The position numbers were made by a program, and so were the translations under genes. Positions 30,759-39,769 of a stretch of DNA of 64,000 bases are shown in pieces. Within the stretch, counting starts at the first letter, position 1. Every line of letters starts with the position of its first letter. The DNA is from Pseudomonas xantholysinigenes (lineage in GTDB: Bacteria > Pseudomonadota > Gammaproteobacteria > Pseudomonadales > Pseudomonadaceae). The stretch covers positions 4,850,001 to 4,914,000 of the forward strand of contig NZ_CP077095.1 in assembly GCF_014268885.2 (NCBI RefSeq), read 5' to 3'. A model generated the notes under the pieces. That model was not told the origin of the DNA, made no database searches, and worked only from the letters and a program-made list of their open reading frames with translations.

Positions 30759-31646
30759 TCACGACCCCAATGCCCGCGCCAACGCGGAAAAACCCGGCCC
30801 GGCCAGGACGATGAGCAAGGCCGGGAACAAAAACACCATCATCACCGCCGACATCTTCGCCGACATCTTCGACACCCGCTCCTGCAAGCCGGTCAGGCGT
30901 CGGTCGTCGAGCAGCTCCTTGAGCGCCAGCAGCGACTTCATCGAACCACTGCCCTGCACCAGCAACTGCTGCAAGATCACGCAGGTGTCGATCAATTCAT
31001 CCACCGCCAGCAGCCGCGCGCTCTTCTCCAACTCCGGTCCCAGGGCCAGGCCCGAATCTACCCGCTGCAACACCAGGCGCAGCTCGTCACTGATGTTCGG
31101 CACTAGGCTGCGGCCCTCGTGGGCCAATACCCGCAAGGCCTGCTCCACGGCCAGGCCGGTCTCGAACAGGATGCGCAACAACGGGATCAACAAGCTGACT
31201 TCCGCGGCGATCTGCCGCTGCCGGCGTGCCGCCGCGACCGCCAGCAGGCGCTTGGGCAACAGGTAGCCCGCCCCCAGGGCGCACAGCACCAGCACGCTCC
31301 AGTGCCCACGGCTCTCCCCCGGCACGCCGTGCGCCAGCAACACCACCACGCCCACCGCCAGCAACGGCAACCCCAACTGCACGGCGGCGAACAACGCCCG
31401 CTGCCGGCTGCGTCGCCAGCCGAGCCGATCGAGCAAGGCCTGGGTCTCGCCATCGAGCCGCTGCAGGCGCCGCCCCAACGGGCTGCTGCCCAGCCACTGC
31501 AACCAGTCGCCCAGGCGTTCATCGCGTCCCAGACGCCCCTGCAAACGCCGCTGCACCCGCTGGCGAGCCTGCACCTGGCGCGCGGCCTGCCAGGCCAGCA
31601 AGGCGAAACCGGCGAACAGGCACAGGGCGCAGAGCAACAGGGCCAT
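30759..31646 (-). CDS. tadC: Tad pilus inner-membrane platform protein TadC
   Basis: A 295-residue type II/IV secretion F-domain protein. Membrane helices are near 4-20, around 88-130 and at the C terminus (SAVMMVFLFPALLIVLAG), with the cytoplasmic F domain containing LLIPLLRILFETGLAVEQALRVLAHE. With TadB it forms the platform driven by the TadA ATPase. GAGGAG lies before the ATG at 31646; the start is two bases past the tadB stop. Confidence 0.92.
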   Translation of the reverse strand: MALLLCALCLFAGFALLAWQAARQVQARQRVQRRLQGRLGRDERLGDWLQWLGSSPLGRRLQRLDGETQALLDRLGWRRSRQRALFAAVQLGLPLLAVGVVVLLAHGVPGESRGHWSVLVLCALGAGYLLPKRLLAVAAARRQRQIAAEVSLLIPLLRILFETGLAVEQALRVLAHEGRSLVPNISDELRLVLQRVDSGLALGPELEKSARLLAVDELIDTCVILQQLLVQGSGSMKSLLALKELLDDRRLTGLQERVSKMSAKMSAVMMVFLFPALLIVLAGPGFSALARALGS

Positions 31647-31648
31647 GT

Positions 31649-32527
31649 TCACAAACTCCTCATCATGCGCCACAGCACCAGGCAGCCAACGGCCTGCAGG
31701 GCGAAGGCGAACAGCAGCATCATCTGCCCGCTGCCATCGCGCCACATGGCCAGCAGGTAACCGGGGTTAGCGATCAGGAAGTAGCCGACCATCGCCATCG
31801 GCAGCGCGCCGAGGATCCACGCGGTGATGCGCGTCTCACCGGTCATCGCGCGCAGTTGGCGGTCGCCTTGCTCGTGCTCGCGAATCAGCTTGATCAGGTT
31901 TTCCAGCAGCTCGCTGGCGTTGCCACCATGGCGCTGGTTGATGCGCAGACCCAGGGCGAACATGCGCAGCTCGGCCTGGCCGTAGAGTTCGGCCAGTTCA
32001 CTGACCGCGTCCTCCAGCGGCACGCCCAGCTGCACGTTGCGCCGCACCCGCAGCATTGCTGAGCGCAGCGGTTCACGGGTGCTGTCGACACCGCCGAGCA
32101 CTGCCTCGCTGAGGGTGCGCCCGGCCTTGAGGCTGCGCACGCTGTAGTCGAGCAACCCCGGCAGTTGCTGGATGATCCGCTGCAAGCGACGGCGGCAACG
32201 CCAGCTCAGGTACAGGTGCCCCAGCAGCGGCAGGCCGAGCAGAACCATCAACGCCGCCACCCAGCCGCCAGCCAAGCCCGCCAGCAGGGTCGACGCCAGC
32301 CAGGCCGCCAGCCACGGGCGCGGCGAAAAGTCGGCGTGGGCCAAACCGGCGCGCTGCAACAGTGGATCGAGCCAGTCACGCCGGGCGTTGCCGCTGCGCA
32401 CGGCACGATAGGCGCGGCCCAGACGCTGGAGGATGCGTTCCTCGCCCCGCTTGTACAGGCCCAGGCGCAACAGCAGCAACGCCATGCCCAGGCACAGCGG
32501 GGCCAACGCCAGCAGCAGCGGCCCCAT
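31649..32527 (-). CDS. tadB: Tad pilus inner-membrane platform protein TadB
   Basis: A 292-residue F-domain membrane protein, paralogous to TadC. The cytoplasmic domain has QQLPGLLDYSVRSLKAGRTL near 133-152 and RINQRHGGNASELLENL near 215-231, and the C-terminal helix ends the chain. The stop of tadA and the ATG here share one base (TAATG), indicating coupled translation. Confidence 0.92.
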   Translation of the reverse strand: MGPLLLALAPLCLGMALLLLRLGLYKRGEERILQRLGRAYRAVRSGNARRDWLDPLLQRAGLAHADFSPRPWLAAWLASTLLAGLAGGWVAALMVLLGLPLLGHLYLSWRCRRRLQRIIQQLPGLLDYSVRSLKAGRTLSEAVLGGVDSTREPLRSAMLRVRRNVQLGVPLEDAVSELAELYGQAELRMFALGLRINQRHGGNASELLENLIKLIREHEQGDRQLRAMTGETRITAWILGALPMAMVGYFLIANPGYLLAMWRDGSGQMMLLFAFALQAVGCLVLWRMMRSL

Positions 32528-33783
32528 TACAGCACCCCCTCGTGGCGCAGCTTGCTGCCCGCCGGGTTCGGCGCCTCGCGCAGAAAGCCATCGCCGCTGC
32601 ACCGGTCGAGGCGGAACAGGGTGTTGGTGACATACACATCGTCGCGCACGCCGACCACCTCCAACACCTCGCTCACGCAGCGCCGGCCGTCGGCCAGGCG
32701 GGTCAGCTGGATCACCACGTCCAGGGCGGCGCAGATCATCTGCCGCAGGGTCTTCTCGGCCACCTGGCGCCCGGTGAGACCCACCAGGGTTTCCAGGCGC
32801 AACAAGGCATCCTGGGCGGTGTTGGCGTGCACCGTGCTCATCGAGCCGTCATGGCCGGTGTTCATCGCGGTCATCACATCGAGCACCTCGGCGCCGCGGA
32901 TCTCGCCGAGGATGATGCGGTCGGGGCGCATGCGCAGGGCGTTGCGGATCAGCTCGCTGGCCTTGATCTCGCCATGCCCTTCGGCATTCGGCGGGCGGGT
33001 CTCCAGGCGCACCACATGCGGATGGTGCAGTTGCAGCTCGGCCACATCCTCGATGGTCACCAGACGCTCCTGGGGCGCGATCATCTGGCTGAGGATGTTC
33101 AACAGCGTGGTCTTGCCGGTGCCGGTGCCGCCACTGACGAGAATATTGCAGCGCCGGCCCACGGCCCGTTCAAGGAAATCGTAGATGGCCTGGTCGATGG
33201 CCCGGGTGGCCAGCAGGTCGGCGCTCTTGAGCATGTCCTGGCGAAACTTGCGAATCGACAGGCAGGGCCCGTCCAACGCCACCGGCGGGATGATGGCGTT
33301 GACCCGGCTGCCATCGGGCATGCGCGCGTCGACCATCGGCGACGACTCGTCCAGGCGTCGGCCCAGCGGCGCCAGAATGCGCTGCATCACTCGCTCGACA
33401 TGGTGCGCGTCGATGAAGCGCAGGTCGGTCTGCTGCAGCAACCCGGCACGCTCGACGAACACCCGGTACGGGCCGTTGACCAGGATCTCGGTGACACTCG
33501 GGTCACGCAACAGCACTTCCAACGGCCCATAGCCGGTCAGTTCGTCGACGATCTCCTCGGCCAGGCGCTCCATTTCGTAACGCGACAACGCCAGGCGCAG
33601 CCGTGCCACGTAGTCGCCCACCTGTTCGAGGATGAATTGCGCTAGCGCCGGTCGTGGGCCTTCGAGCAGGTTGCGGCCGCTGTCCTCGATGGCATCGATG
33701 ACATGCCGGTGCAAGGCGCGCTTGAGCACCTGCGGGTCGCTCGCCGCATGGCGGGGCCCGCCGAACGGTTCCTCGAGGCTCAT
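32527..33783 (-). CDS. tadA: Tad pilus assembly ATPase TadA (CpaF)
   Basis: A 418-residue secretion ATPase of the VirB11/CpaF group powering pilus assembly. The N-terminal domain is around 50-180; Walker A GGTGTGKTTLLN near 213-224, the aspartate box IEDVAELQL near 238-246, Walker B ILGEIRGAEVLD near 285-296, and the histidine box GHDGSMSTVHAN near 304-315 are all intact. The ATG at 33783 overlaps the tadZ stop by four bases. Confidence 0.95.
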   Translation of the reverse strand: MSLEEPFGGPRHAASDPQVLKRALHRHVIDAIEDSGRNLLEGPRPALAQFILEQVGDYVARLRLALSRYEMERLAEEIVDELTGYGPLEVLLRDPSVTEILVNGPYRVFVERAGLLQQTDLRFIDAHHVERVMQRILAPLGRRLDESSPMVDARMPDGSRVNAIIPPVALDGPCLSIRKFRQDMLKSADLLATRAIDQAIYDFLERAVGRRCNILVSGGTGTGKTTLLNILSQMIAPQERLVTIEDVAELQLHHPHVVRLETRPPNAEGHGEIKASELIRNALRMRPDRIILGEIRGAEVLDVMTAMNTGHDGSMSTVHANTAQDALLRLETLVGLTGRQVAEKTLRQMICAALDVVIQLTRLADGRRCVSEVLEVVGVRDDVYVTNTLFRLDRCSGDGFLREAPNPAGSKLRHEGVL

Positions 33784-34970
33784 CGGTTGCCCCACAGCCG
33801 GCGCAGCCAGGCATGGGCCGGCGGCGCCAGGTTTTCCGAGCGGCGCGCCAGGCGCTCGCCGAGCCCGCGCAGAGCCTGGGTCAGGCCTTCGCGCGGGGCC
33901 AGTTCGAACAGGCTCAGGCCTTGGTTCTTGGCGTTCAGGCGGACCTCCGGGCTGTGCGGCATGACATTGAGCAGAGGCAGGCCATAGCGCTTGGCCAGGG
34001 TCTCGGCGTCCGGCGCCACATGGCGCAGGTAGCGATCCACCAGCAGGCTGGCATGCTCGAGCTTGATGCCACGGTCACGCCACTGCTCGAGCACGTCCAG
34101 GTTGCGCCGGCAATCGAGGATGTTCTGGTCGGTGTACAGGATCAGCTTGTCGCAATGGCTGACGATGGTGCGCAGCGCCTCGCTGTCGGCCTGCCCGGTC
34201 AGGTTCACGACGATGTGCTGGAAGTGCTGGCGCAGGGCACCGAGCAGCATGTACAGCTCGGCGGCGCTGGTCTGGCCGAGGGATTCGTCGCTGTCGGCGT
34301 AGGCGAGGATACGCAGGCCGCCTTTGTCACGGCTGAAGGCGCTGTCGATCAGGGTCGCGTCGAGCCGGCGCAGGTGACGCAAGGCGTCGCCAAAGTGGAA
34401 CGAAGCCTCCAGCCCCAGCAACGCCAGGCTGTCGCCGCGCGGCAGGCCGAGGTCGAGCAGCAAGGTCTGCTGGCCGCTGTCCTGTACCACCCGCGCCAGA
34501 TGGGTGGTGAGCAACGCGCCATCGGCGCCATGCTGGGCGCCGTAGAGCACGGTGAGACCGCCCAGGTTGGGATTGCTGGCCACCGTCGGCAGGCGTTTGC
34601 CCAGGCGCCGCACCAATCCGGCCACCTCGCTGGCACGCGAGCCATAGGCGACGAAGTCTCGGGCCCCGGCACGCATGGCGTGCAGCACCAGCTGGTTGTC
34701 CATGCCATCGCCCAGGGCGACGATCGCCAGCATCGGCTTGGCCTCCAGCAGGCCTTCGATCAGCGCGCACTGGCCGATCAGTTGCTCGCGGTCCAGGCCG
34801 ATGAACACCAGGTTGCTGAAGGTCATGTCGACCAGCGCCAGCAACTCATCGAGGCTCGGGTTGCTGGCCCCGATCACTTGGCCGAGGGGCGCCAGGGCGC
34901 CCTGCAGCCAGTGCAGGTCTTCCTCGTTGCGGGTCAGGGCCAGGTAGGTGTGGTTCAGGCTCTCGTTCAT
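33780..34970 (-). CDS. tadZ: TadZ/CpaE-like pilus localisation protein
   Basis: A 396-residue protein with an N-terminal receiver-like domain (about 1-130, lacking a convincing phospho-aspartate pocket) and a C-terminal MinD/ParA-like domain starting GGLTVLYGAQHGADGALLTTHLA. The Walker A is degenerate (GAQHGADGALL instead of GGxGxGKT), as is known for TadZ. It likely places the pilus machine at a pole. It overlaps rcpA by four bases and tadA by four bases. Confidence 0.9.
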   Translation of the reverse strand: MNESLNHTYLALTRNEEDLHWLQGALAPLGQVIGASNPSLDELLALVDMTFSNLVFIGLDREQLIGQCALIEGLLEAKPMLAIVALGDGMDNQLVLHAMRAGARDFVAYGSRASEVAGLVRRLGKRLPTVASNPNLGGLTVLYGAQHGADGALLTTHLARVVQDSGQQTLLLDLGLPRGDSLALLGLEASFHFGDALRHLRRLDATLIDSAFSRDKGGLRILAYADSDESLGQTSAAELYMLLGALRQHFQHIVVNLTGQADSEALRTIVSHCDKLILYTDQNILDCRRNLDVLEQWRDRGIKLEHASLLVDRYLRHVAPDAETLAKRYGLPLLNVMPHSPEVRLNAKNQGLSLFELAPREGLTQALRGLGERLARRSENLAPPAHAWLRRLWGNR

Positions 34971-36199
34971 TGGGACAACCCGCCACGGCTTTCGAGGTTG
35001 CCGTTTTCCATGAAGAACAGCCGGCCCCAGCTGGGGTCGTAGGTGCGCAGGCGCTCGCCGGGCAGCTCGGGCAGGCGCGCATTGGCGGCCAATGGCTGGA
35101 CCAGGTGCGGGGTGACGATCATCAGCAGTTCGGTCTCTTCGCGGTTGAGCGTCGACTGCCGGAAGAACGCACCGATGATCGGCAGGTTGCCCAGGCCTGG
35201 CAGCTTGTCCACGTTGGAGCGCACATTGCTGCTGATCAGGCCACTGATGATGAAGCTCTCGCCGTCGGCCAGGGAGATGCTGGTGTCGGTGCGGCGCACG
35301 CTCAACCCCGGCACCCGGGTGCCGGCAATGACCACCGCGTTGTTGAAATCAAGCTCGCTGACCTCCGGCGCCACCTTCAGGGTGATGCGGTCGCGGCTGA
35401 CTACCGTTGGGGTCAGCGCCAGGCGCACGCCGAACTCCTTGTACTCGATCGACACGTTGTCGCTGCCGCTGCTGGGCACCGGAATGGGAATCTCGCCACC
35501 GGCCAGGAAACTTGCGGTCAGGCCGCTGAGCACCGTGAGGCTTGGCCGCGCCAGGGTGTAGGCGAAACCGCTGTTTTCCAGGGCGTTGATCATCGCCAGG
35601 AAACGCCCGTTGTTGCCGCCCAGGACGATGTTGAACACATCGTCCTTGAGCGGGATGCCCGCGATATCGGTCGGCCGCACCGAGGTCCCGGGCACGGTGC
35701 CCGGCGAACCGATCAGGCTGTTGGAGCCCTTGAAGAACAGTCGGGCACCGGCCTCCTTGTACTTGAGTCGGCGCACCTCGACGAAGCGAATATCGGCCTG
35801 TACCTGTACCGGAAGGTCCGCCTGCGCCGAAGGCAGTTGCGCGGTCTCGGTCATGTCGGCGCTGGCCCGGCCCTTGACGAACAGCATGGCCCGGTGCGGC
35901 TGCGCGGCACAGTGGGTCCACAGCATCAGGCTGGTGCTGCCCTGCCCCACCGCCGTCAGCAGCACCGCCCGTTCGCCGCTGGGCTGGACATCGGCGACCT
36001 TCGGCTCGCCCACCGCCGCGCGGGTGATCGTCAGCGGCAGGCGCAGTTCCTGCTGCAGGCCCTGGTCCAGCTCGATCACCGAGGGCAACTGGTCGAAGGC
36101 CGCGCAGCCCTTGCCAGCCGCCTGTGCCAGCGGCGCCAGCAGTGCCAGGCCCAGCAGCAGCCACCCAGTGCCTGGGGAGATACGCAAAGAACGTCGCAT
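34967..36199 (-). CDS. rcpA: Tad pilus outer-membrane secretin RcpA (CpaC)
   Basis: A 410-residue secretin with a signal peptide (cleavage after AQA near 26-28), an N-terminal BON/N0-type domain around 40-120, and a secretin core ending in the conserved VRSNVDKLPGLGNLPIIGAFF near 329-349 and ELLMIVTPHLVQ. It forms the outer-membrane pore of the Flp pilus. Two starts lie three codons apart; the downstream ATG at 36199 is better spaced from AAGGA. Confidence 0.93.
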   Translation of the reverse strand: MRRSLRISPGTGWLLLGLALLAPLAQAAGKGCAAFDQLPSVIELDQGLQQELRLPLTITRAAVGEPKVADVQPSGERAVLLTAVGQGSTSLMLWTHCAAQPHRAMLFVKGRASADMTETAQLPSAQADLPVQVQADIRFVEVRRLKYKEAGARLFFKGSNSLIGSPGTVPGTSVRPTDIAGIPLKDDVFNIVLGGNNGRFLAMINALENSGFAYTLARPSLTVLSGLTASFLAGGEIPIPVPSSGSDNVSIEYKEFGVRLALTPTVVSRDRITLKVAPEVSELDFNNAVVIAGTRVPGLSVRRTDTSISLADGESFIISGLISSNVRSNVDKLPGLGNLPIIGAFFRQSTLNREETELLMIVTPHLVQPLAANARLPELPGERLRTYDPSWGRLFFMENGNLESRGGLSQ

Positions 36200-36217
36200 G
36201 CAATGCATCCTTGCCGG

Positions 36218-37165
36218 TCAGGGAGTCTTGTGGTTGTCGCCGCTCTGCGCGCCGCGAATGATCTGCATGGCGGGCGCACCGCCAGCGGCGATCGCCGCGG
36301 AGCTGGCCAGGGGCACCTGGGACAGCTGGCTGAAGCGATAGAGGCTGCGGTTGGCGTTGTCCAGTTGCGCGCTGGCATCCTGGCCGGACCAATAGGCCGC
36401 CAGGCGCTGTTCGTCGGCACTGCGCACCGCCAGGCGCAAGGTGCCGGCCTGGGCGGCCAGCATCAGGCGGCTGGCCAGGGCCTCGGGCACGGCCAGGCCG
36501 ACGGTGCGGGTCGTGTTGCTGCTTAGCGCCTGCTGCTCGCGACGGGCCTTCTGCTCCTCGGCGGTCTGTGCCGGACGCCCATCGTTGGCCAAGCCGGTCT
36601 GCTGGTCGACGCTGAGCACGCGCAAGGCGGGCAACACCACCTGGGCGGACGACTGCGGGTTGTTGTTCTCTTCACGCAGGAACAGCAGCACATCGACATA
36701 GTCGCCGGGGCGCAGTTGCCCGGCGGCGCCGATCACATCGTCCACCGCCACGGCCACCGCTCGCTCATGGGGGCGGATCATCCGCGCCAGCGGGCCACCG
36801 GCCTGAAAGCTCGATTCATCCAGCCAACTGCCCGCCGCCAGCGGCCGCGCACTGCTGCGCCCAAGCGCCTGGTCGATTTGCTGGAAGGCCCCGGCAGGCA
36901 CGACCTGCAGGCGTTCTACAAGAAGGTCGTCAACGCTCAGTGGGGTATTGGCCGGTACCGCCCGACGCAGCACCACGATGGGCGAGCGCGCAGGCTCTGG
37001 AGGGGCGGCGGGGATCACCGGGGCGGGCGCGGCAACTTCATTGGGTGCCATTGGCGGTGCTGCGGGCAGCTCGGCCGGGCGGCTCAGGCGCAGCCCCCAA
37101 TAGCCGGCCAACAAGGCCGCGAAGAGGAACAGGCCGGCGAGGATCAGGGTCAGGCGACTGCTCAT
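36218..37165 (-). CDS. rcpC: Tad pilus assembly protein RcpC (CpaB)
   Basis: A 315-residue CpaB/RcpC protein with one N-terminal membrane helix (LTLILAGLFLFAALLAGYWG), a proline-rich linker to about 60, and an SAF-domain core (VVLRRAVPANTPLSVDDL near 64-81; RAVAVAVDDVIGAAGQLRPGDYVDVLL near 135-161). It works with the secretin at the periplasmic side. The ATG at 37165 follows GGAGGGAG; first gene of the minus-strand tad operon. Confidence 0.92.
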   Translation of the reverse strand: MSSRLTLILAGLFLFAALLAGYWGLRLSRPAELPAAPPMAPNEVAAPAPVIPAAPPEPARSPIVVLRRAVPANTPLSVDDLLVERLQVVPAGAFQQIDQALGRSSARPLAAGSWLDESSFQAGGPLARMIRPHERAVAVAVDDVIGAAGQLRPGDYVDVLLFLREENNNPQSSAQVVLPALRVLSVDQQTGLANDGRPAQTAEEQKARREQQALSSNTTRTVGLAVPEALASRLMLAAQAGTLRLAVRSADEQRLAAYWSGQDASAQLDNANRSLYRFSQLSQVPLASSAAIAAGGAPAMQIIRGAQSGDNHKTP

Positions 37166-37171
37166 TTGCAC

Positions 37172-37455
37172 GCTCCCTCCACGCCCGAAACCAATGATGG
37201 CAAAAAGTAACTATTTCGCTATTGGACGGTAGCTGAGCCGCCATCTTTCGCCATTAGCTGTGCCGTTTTTTTCGAGCCATGAAATTGACGCGCAAACAAA
37301 ACAGGCACTTGGACTCACTACTTGCGAACAATACTTTTGGATTAATGCCTTGTTACATTTGCAGCCTGCCACGGCTTGGCGATGCTCTGATGGCAAAGGG
37401 GTATCACTGAGCCAGCCCCGACTACCGGCGCCCAACGAGCGCAAGGAGCACTGCC
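37172..37455. promoter_or_regulatory. Divergent flp/rcpC control region with direct repeats
   Basis: The region is AT-richer than its surroundings. Two direct repeats of TTTCGCYATT lie at 37214-37223 and 37246-37255, and two of AGCTGWGCCG at 37231-37240 and 37256-37265, so a composite unit is repeated at a spacing of 25-32 bp on the rcpC side. Tandem repeats ahead of a divergent target pair would fit a dimeric LuxR-type activator such as the PprB-like protein; this is inference. Confidence 0.5.
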
Positions 37456-37638
37456 ATGCTGCTGCAACAGATCCTCATCCATTGCAAAGCCTTCCTGCAC
37501 AGCAAGGACGGCGCGTCCGGCATCGAGTACGCGGTGATCGCGGCCATGGTCGCGGTGGTGCTGGCCGGGTTCGTCACGCCCATCTCCACCGAGGTCTCGG
37601 CGATCATGACCACCATAAAGACCGCGATCACCCAATAA
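37456..37638 (+). CDS. flp: Flp-family major pilin
   Basis: A 60-residue Flp prepilin. The leader ends KDG, with cleavage expected after Gly19, and the mature chain begins ASGIEYAVIAAMVAVVLAGF, with the invariant glutamate (+5) and tyrosine of Flp pilins and a single hydrophobic helix. The mature protein would be 41 residues. AAGGAG precedes the ATG. It is divergent from the rcpC-tad operon. Confidence 0.95.
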   Translation: MLLQQILIHCKAFLHSKDGASGIEYAVIAAMVAVVLAGFVTPISTEVSAIMTTIKTAITQ

Positions 37639-37684
37639 CCCCCGGCGGGATGCATGACCCGTAGTCCCTGACCAGGAGCCGACC

Positions 37685-38092
37685 ATGCCCCATTCTTCCT
37701 TGCGGCAACAGATCCTGCTGGTGGACGACGAGGAAGAGGCCTTGCTGGAACTGGCCGAGCTGCTGGAGAACGAAGGCTTCAGTTGCCATACCGCCACTTC
37801 GGTGAAAGCCGCCCTGCAACAACTGACCCGGCACCCGGACGTGGCGCTGGTGATCACCGACCTGCGCATGCCCGAGGAAAGTGGCATCGGCCTGGTCCGG
37901 CGCTTGCGCGAGCACACCGCGCGCCAGCACCTGCCGGTGATCGTCATGTCCGGGCATGCCGACATGGACGATGTCAGCGACCTGCTGCGCCTGCAGGTGC
38001 TGGACCTGTTCCGCAAGCCGATCTACCACGCACGCCTGCTCGAGACATTGGAGAACCTGTTTCCCAAGCCGTTGATGCAGGCCGTCAAATAG
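37685..38092 (+). CDS. Stand-alone response-regulator receiver
   Basis: A 135-residue single-domain receiver (CheY-like) with no output domain. It has the acidic pair in LLVDDEEEA near 11-19, phospho-acceptor aspartate in VITDLRMPEESG near 59, serine in VIVMSGHAD and lysine in LFRKPIYH near 109. Its sequence is closest, within this window, to the receiver of the PprB-like regulator. It lies 46 bp after flp on the same strand, so it is likely co-transcribed with the pilin and may serve as a phosphate sink or connector for the Tad regulators. Confidence 0.88.
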   Translation: MPHSSLRQQILLVDDEEEALLELAELLENEGFSCHTATSVKAALQQLTRHPDVALVITDLRMPEESGIGLVRRLREHTARQHLPVIVMSGHADMDDVSDLLRLQVLDLFRKPIYHARLLETLENLFPKPLMQAVK

Positions 38093-38101
38093 CGAGCGCT
38101 C

Positions 38102-39769
38102 CTACAGCTGATAACTGAAACTCAGGTTCAGCCGTGGTCGCCGGTTGAGGCTGTCCAGGGCGATGTCCGACATTGGCTTGGCCACCTCGACCGCGATGTT
38201 GTAGTGGCGCGCATCGCCAAAGCGCAGCCCCATTGCCGCCGATGACAGCTTGGTGTCCTTCACCGCCAGTTCGTTGAACCAGGCCCGCGCCGTGTCGAGT
38301 ACCACGTACGGCTGCACGACCTTGAGCCATCCACCGTCACGGTGGACGCTGTAGTTGACCTCATAAGCCAGCCCCCAGCCCTTGTCGCCGGAGCCTTGCT
38401 CATTGGGATAACCGCGCCCGAAGTGCTGCCCGCCAAACCATGCCCGCTCGCTGTCGGGCAGGCTGTCGTTGCTCCAGTAGGCCGCCGCCGAGAGCACGCC
38501 CTGCCAGTCGTCGGTGAAGTTGTCGCTCTGCACGCCCGCAACCCGCAGGCGCAGAAAGTCCAGGTCGTGGTCGCCATTGCTGTTCGCGCCCAGGCGGTCG
38601 AGGCCCTGGTAGACCCCGGCACTGAGGATGCGCAGGCGCCGCGCCTCGGCCTTGTGCCAGTCGCCCTCAAAGGACAGCGCGCGAATGTCGGTCGCGCTGT
38701 CCAGGCGCAGCGGAACGCCCATTGCCTGATAGTCGATGCGCTCATCGACCACATAGAAGCGCCCGACCACCTCCAGCCATTCGCTGGGCGAGGCGATCAA
38801 CGATTGGCTGATGCCCACCGAGTAACGTTCGCTCTCGCGGTGCGGGCTCAGGTCGATGCCGTTGTCCAGGCGCACACGCACCCTGGAATCACTGCGGTAG
38901 CGCGAGGCCGACAACAGCAGCCGCGAGCCCTCGGTATCGAGGAACTGGCTGTAGTCGAGACGGTAGTAATGCGCCTTGTCCTCGCCGGGCGGCACCAGCA
39001 CGCTGGCGCTCAGTTGCTCGGCGAAGCGGGTCTGCGCGTTGCTGCTGGCGCCCAGCAGCGCCTGCAGATCATCGCGGCTGCCGTCGTTGAGGCTCAGTGA
39101 GGTGCTGAACGGCGCGCGCGCGACCTGGGCCAGCAGCCGGGTGGCGCCGTCCGTGCTGGCCGGGGGCTGCACCAGGGCCTGGAAGCTCACCCCGGGGATA
39201 CGCCCGGCCAGGCTGGTATAGCGTTCGAGACTCTCGCGGGTCAGCGGACGCTCGGCCTTTAGCCGGTCCATCAGTTGACCGAGGTAGGCCCGCGCCGCGC
39301 CGATATCGCCCTCGATCCGGTAGTCGTGGATATAGCCTTCCACCAGCACCACCCGCACCCGGCCATCGGCGAAGTCCTGGGGTGGCAGGTAGGCGTACGA
39401 CAGCAAGTAGCCGTCCTGCTGGTAGCGTTGGGTCAGGCGGTGGGTGACCTCGGTCAGCTCGGCGAGGGTCACCTCGCGGCCGATCAGTGACTGGTAGTGC
39501 TCGCGCAGGTCGCTCAGGGGGTAGACGGTACCGCCTTCGAAGCGCACCTTGCGCACCGCCACCGGCGTGCCCATCAGCAGCGGTTGGCGGGCGCTGCCAA
39601 GGGTGGCTACATGCAAGTTGACGGGGCCGGGACGATAGGCGTCCAGCGGCAGGTTCGGCGCAGGCAGGCAGCGCTCGGTTTCGTTGCTGTTGAGGAAACC
39701 CGGCAGGGATTCGGCCCGGGCCAGGCTGGCCATGGACAGCGCCAGCATCGTCACCAGCAATCGGCGCAT
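38102..39769 (-). CDS. ShlB/FhaC-type two-partner secretion transporter (TpsB)
   Basis: A 555-residue outer-membrane Omp85-superfamily transporter. After a signal peptide (cleavage near ARA, 18-20) come POTRA domains (about 65-215: VRKVRFEGGTVYPLSDL; VLVEGYIHDYRIEGD) and a 16-strand barrel with WFGGQHFGRGYPNEQGSGDKG, where the RGY-containing conserved loop is visible, and the C-terminal strand LNLSFSYQL ending in a hydrophobic residue. It should export a large TpsA adhesin or toxin, but no tpsA gene is in this window. It converges on the receiver gene. Confidence 0.9.
   Translation of the reverse strand: MRRLLVTMLALSMASLARAESLPGFLNSNETERCLPAPNLPLDAYRPGPVNLHVATLGSARQPLLMGTPVAVRKVRFEGGTVYPLSDLREHYQSLIGREVTLAELTEVTHRLTQRYQQDGYLLSYAYLPPQDFADGRVRVVLVEGYIHDYRIEGDIGAARAYLGQLMDRLKAERPLTRESLERYTSLAGRIPGVSFQALVQPPASTDGATRLLAQVARAPFSTSLSLNDGSRDDLQALLGASSNAQTRFAEQLSASVLVPPGEDKAHYYRLDYSQFLDTEGSRLLLSASRYRSDSRVRVRLDNGIDLSPHRESERYSVGISQSLIASPSEWLEVVGRFYVVDERIDYQAMGVPLRLDSATDIRALSFEGDWHKAEARRLRILSAGVYQGLDRLGANSNGDHDLDFLRLRVAGVQSDNFTDDWQGVLSAAAYWSNDSLPDSERAWFGGQHFGRGYPNEQGSGDKGWGLAYEVNYSVHRDGGWLKVVQPYVVLDTARAWFNELAVKDTKLSSAAMGLRFGDARHYNIAVEVAKPMSDIALDSLNRRPRLNLSFSYQL

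Noticed and set aside
33780..34970. TadZ as a broken gene because of its poor Walker A
   Set aside because: A degenerate Walker A is usual for TadZ proteins, and the frame is intact with tight coupling to both neighbours.
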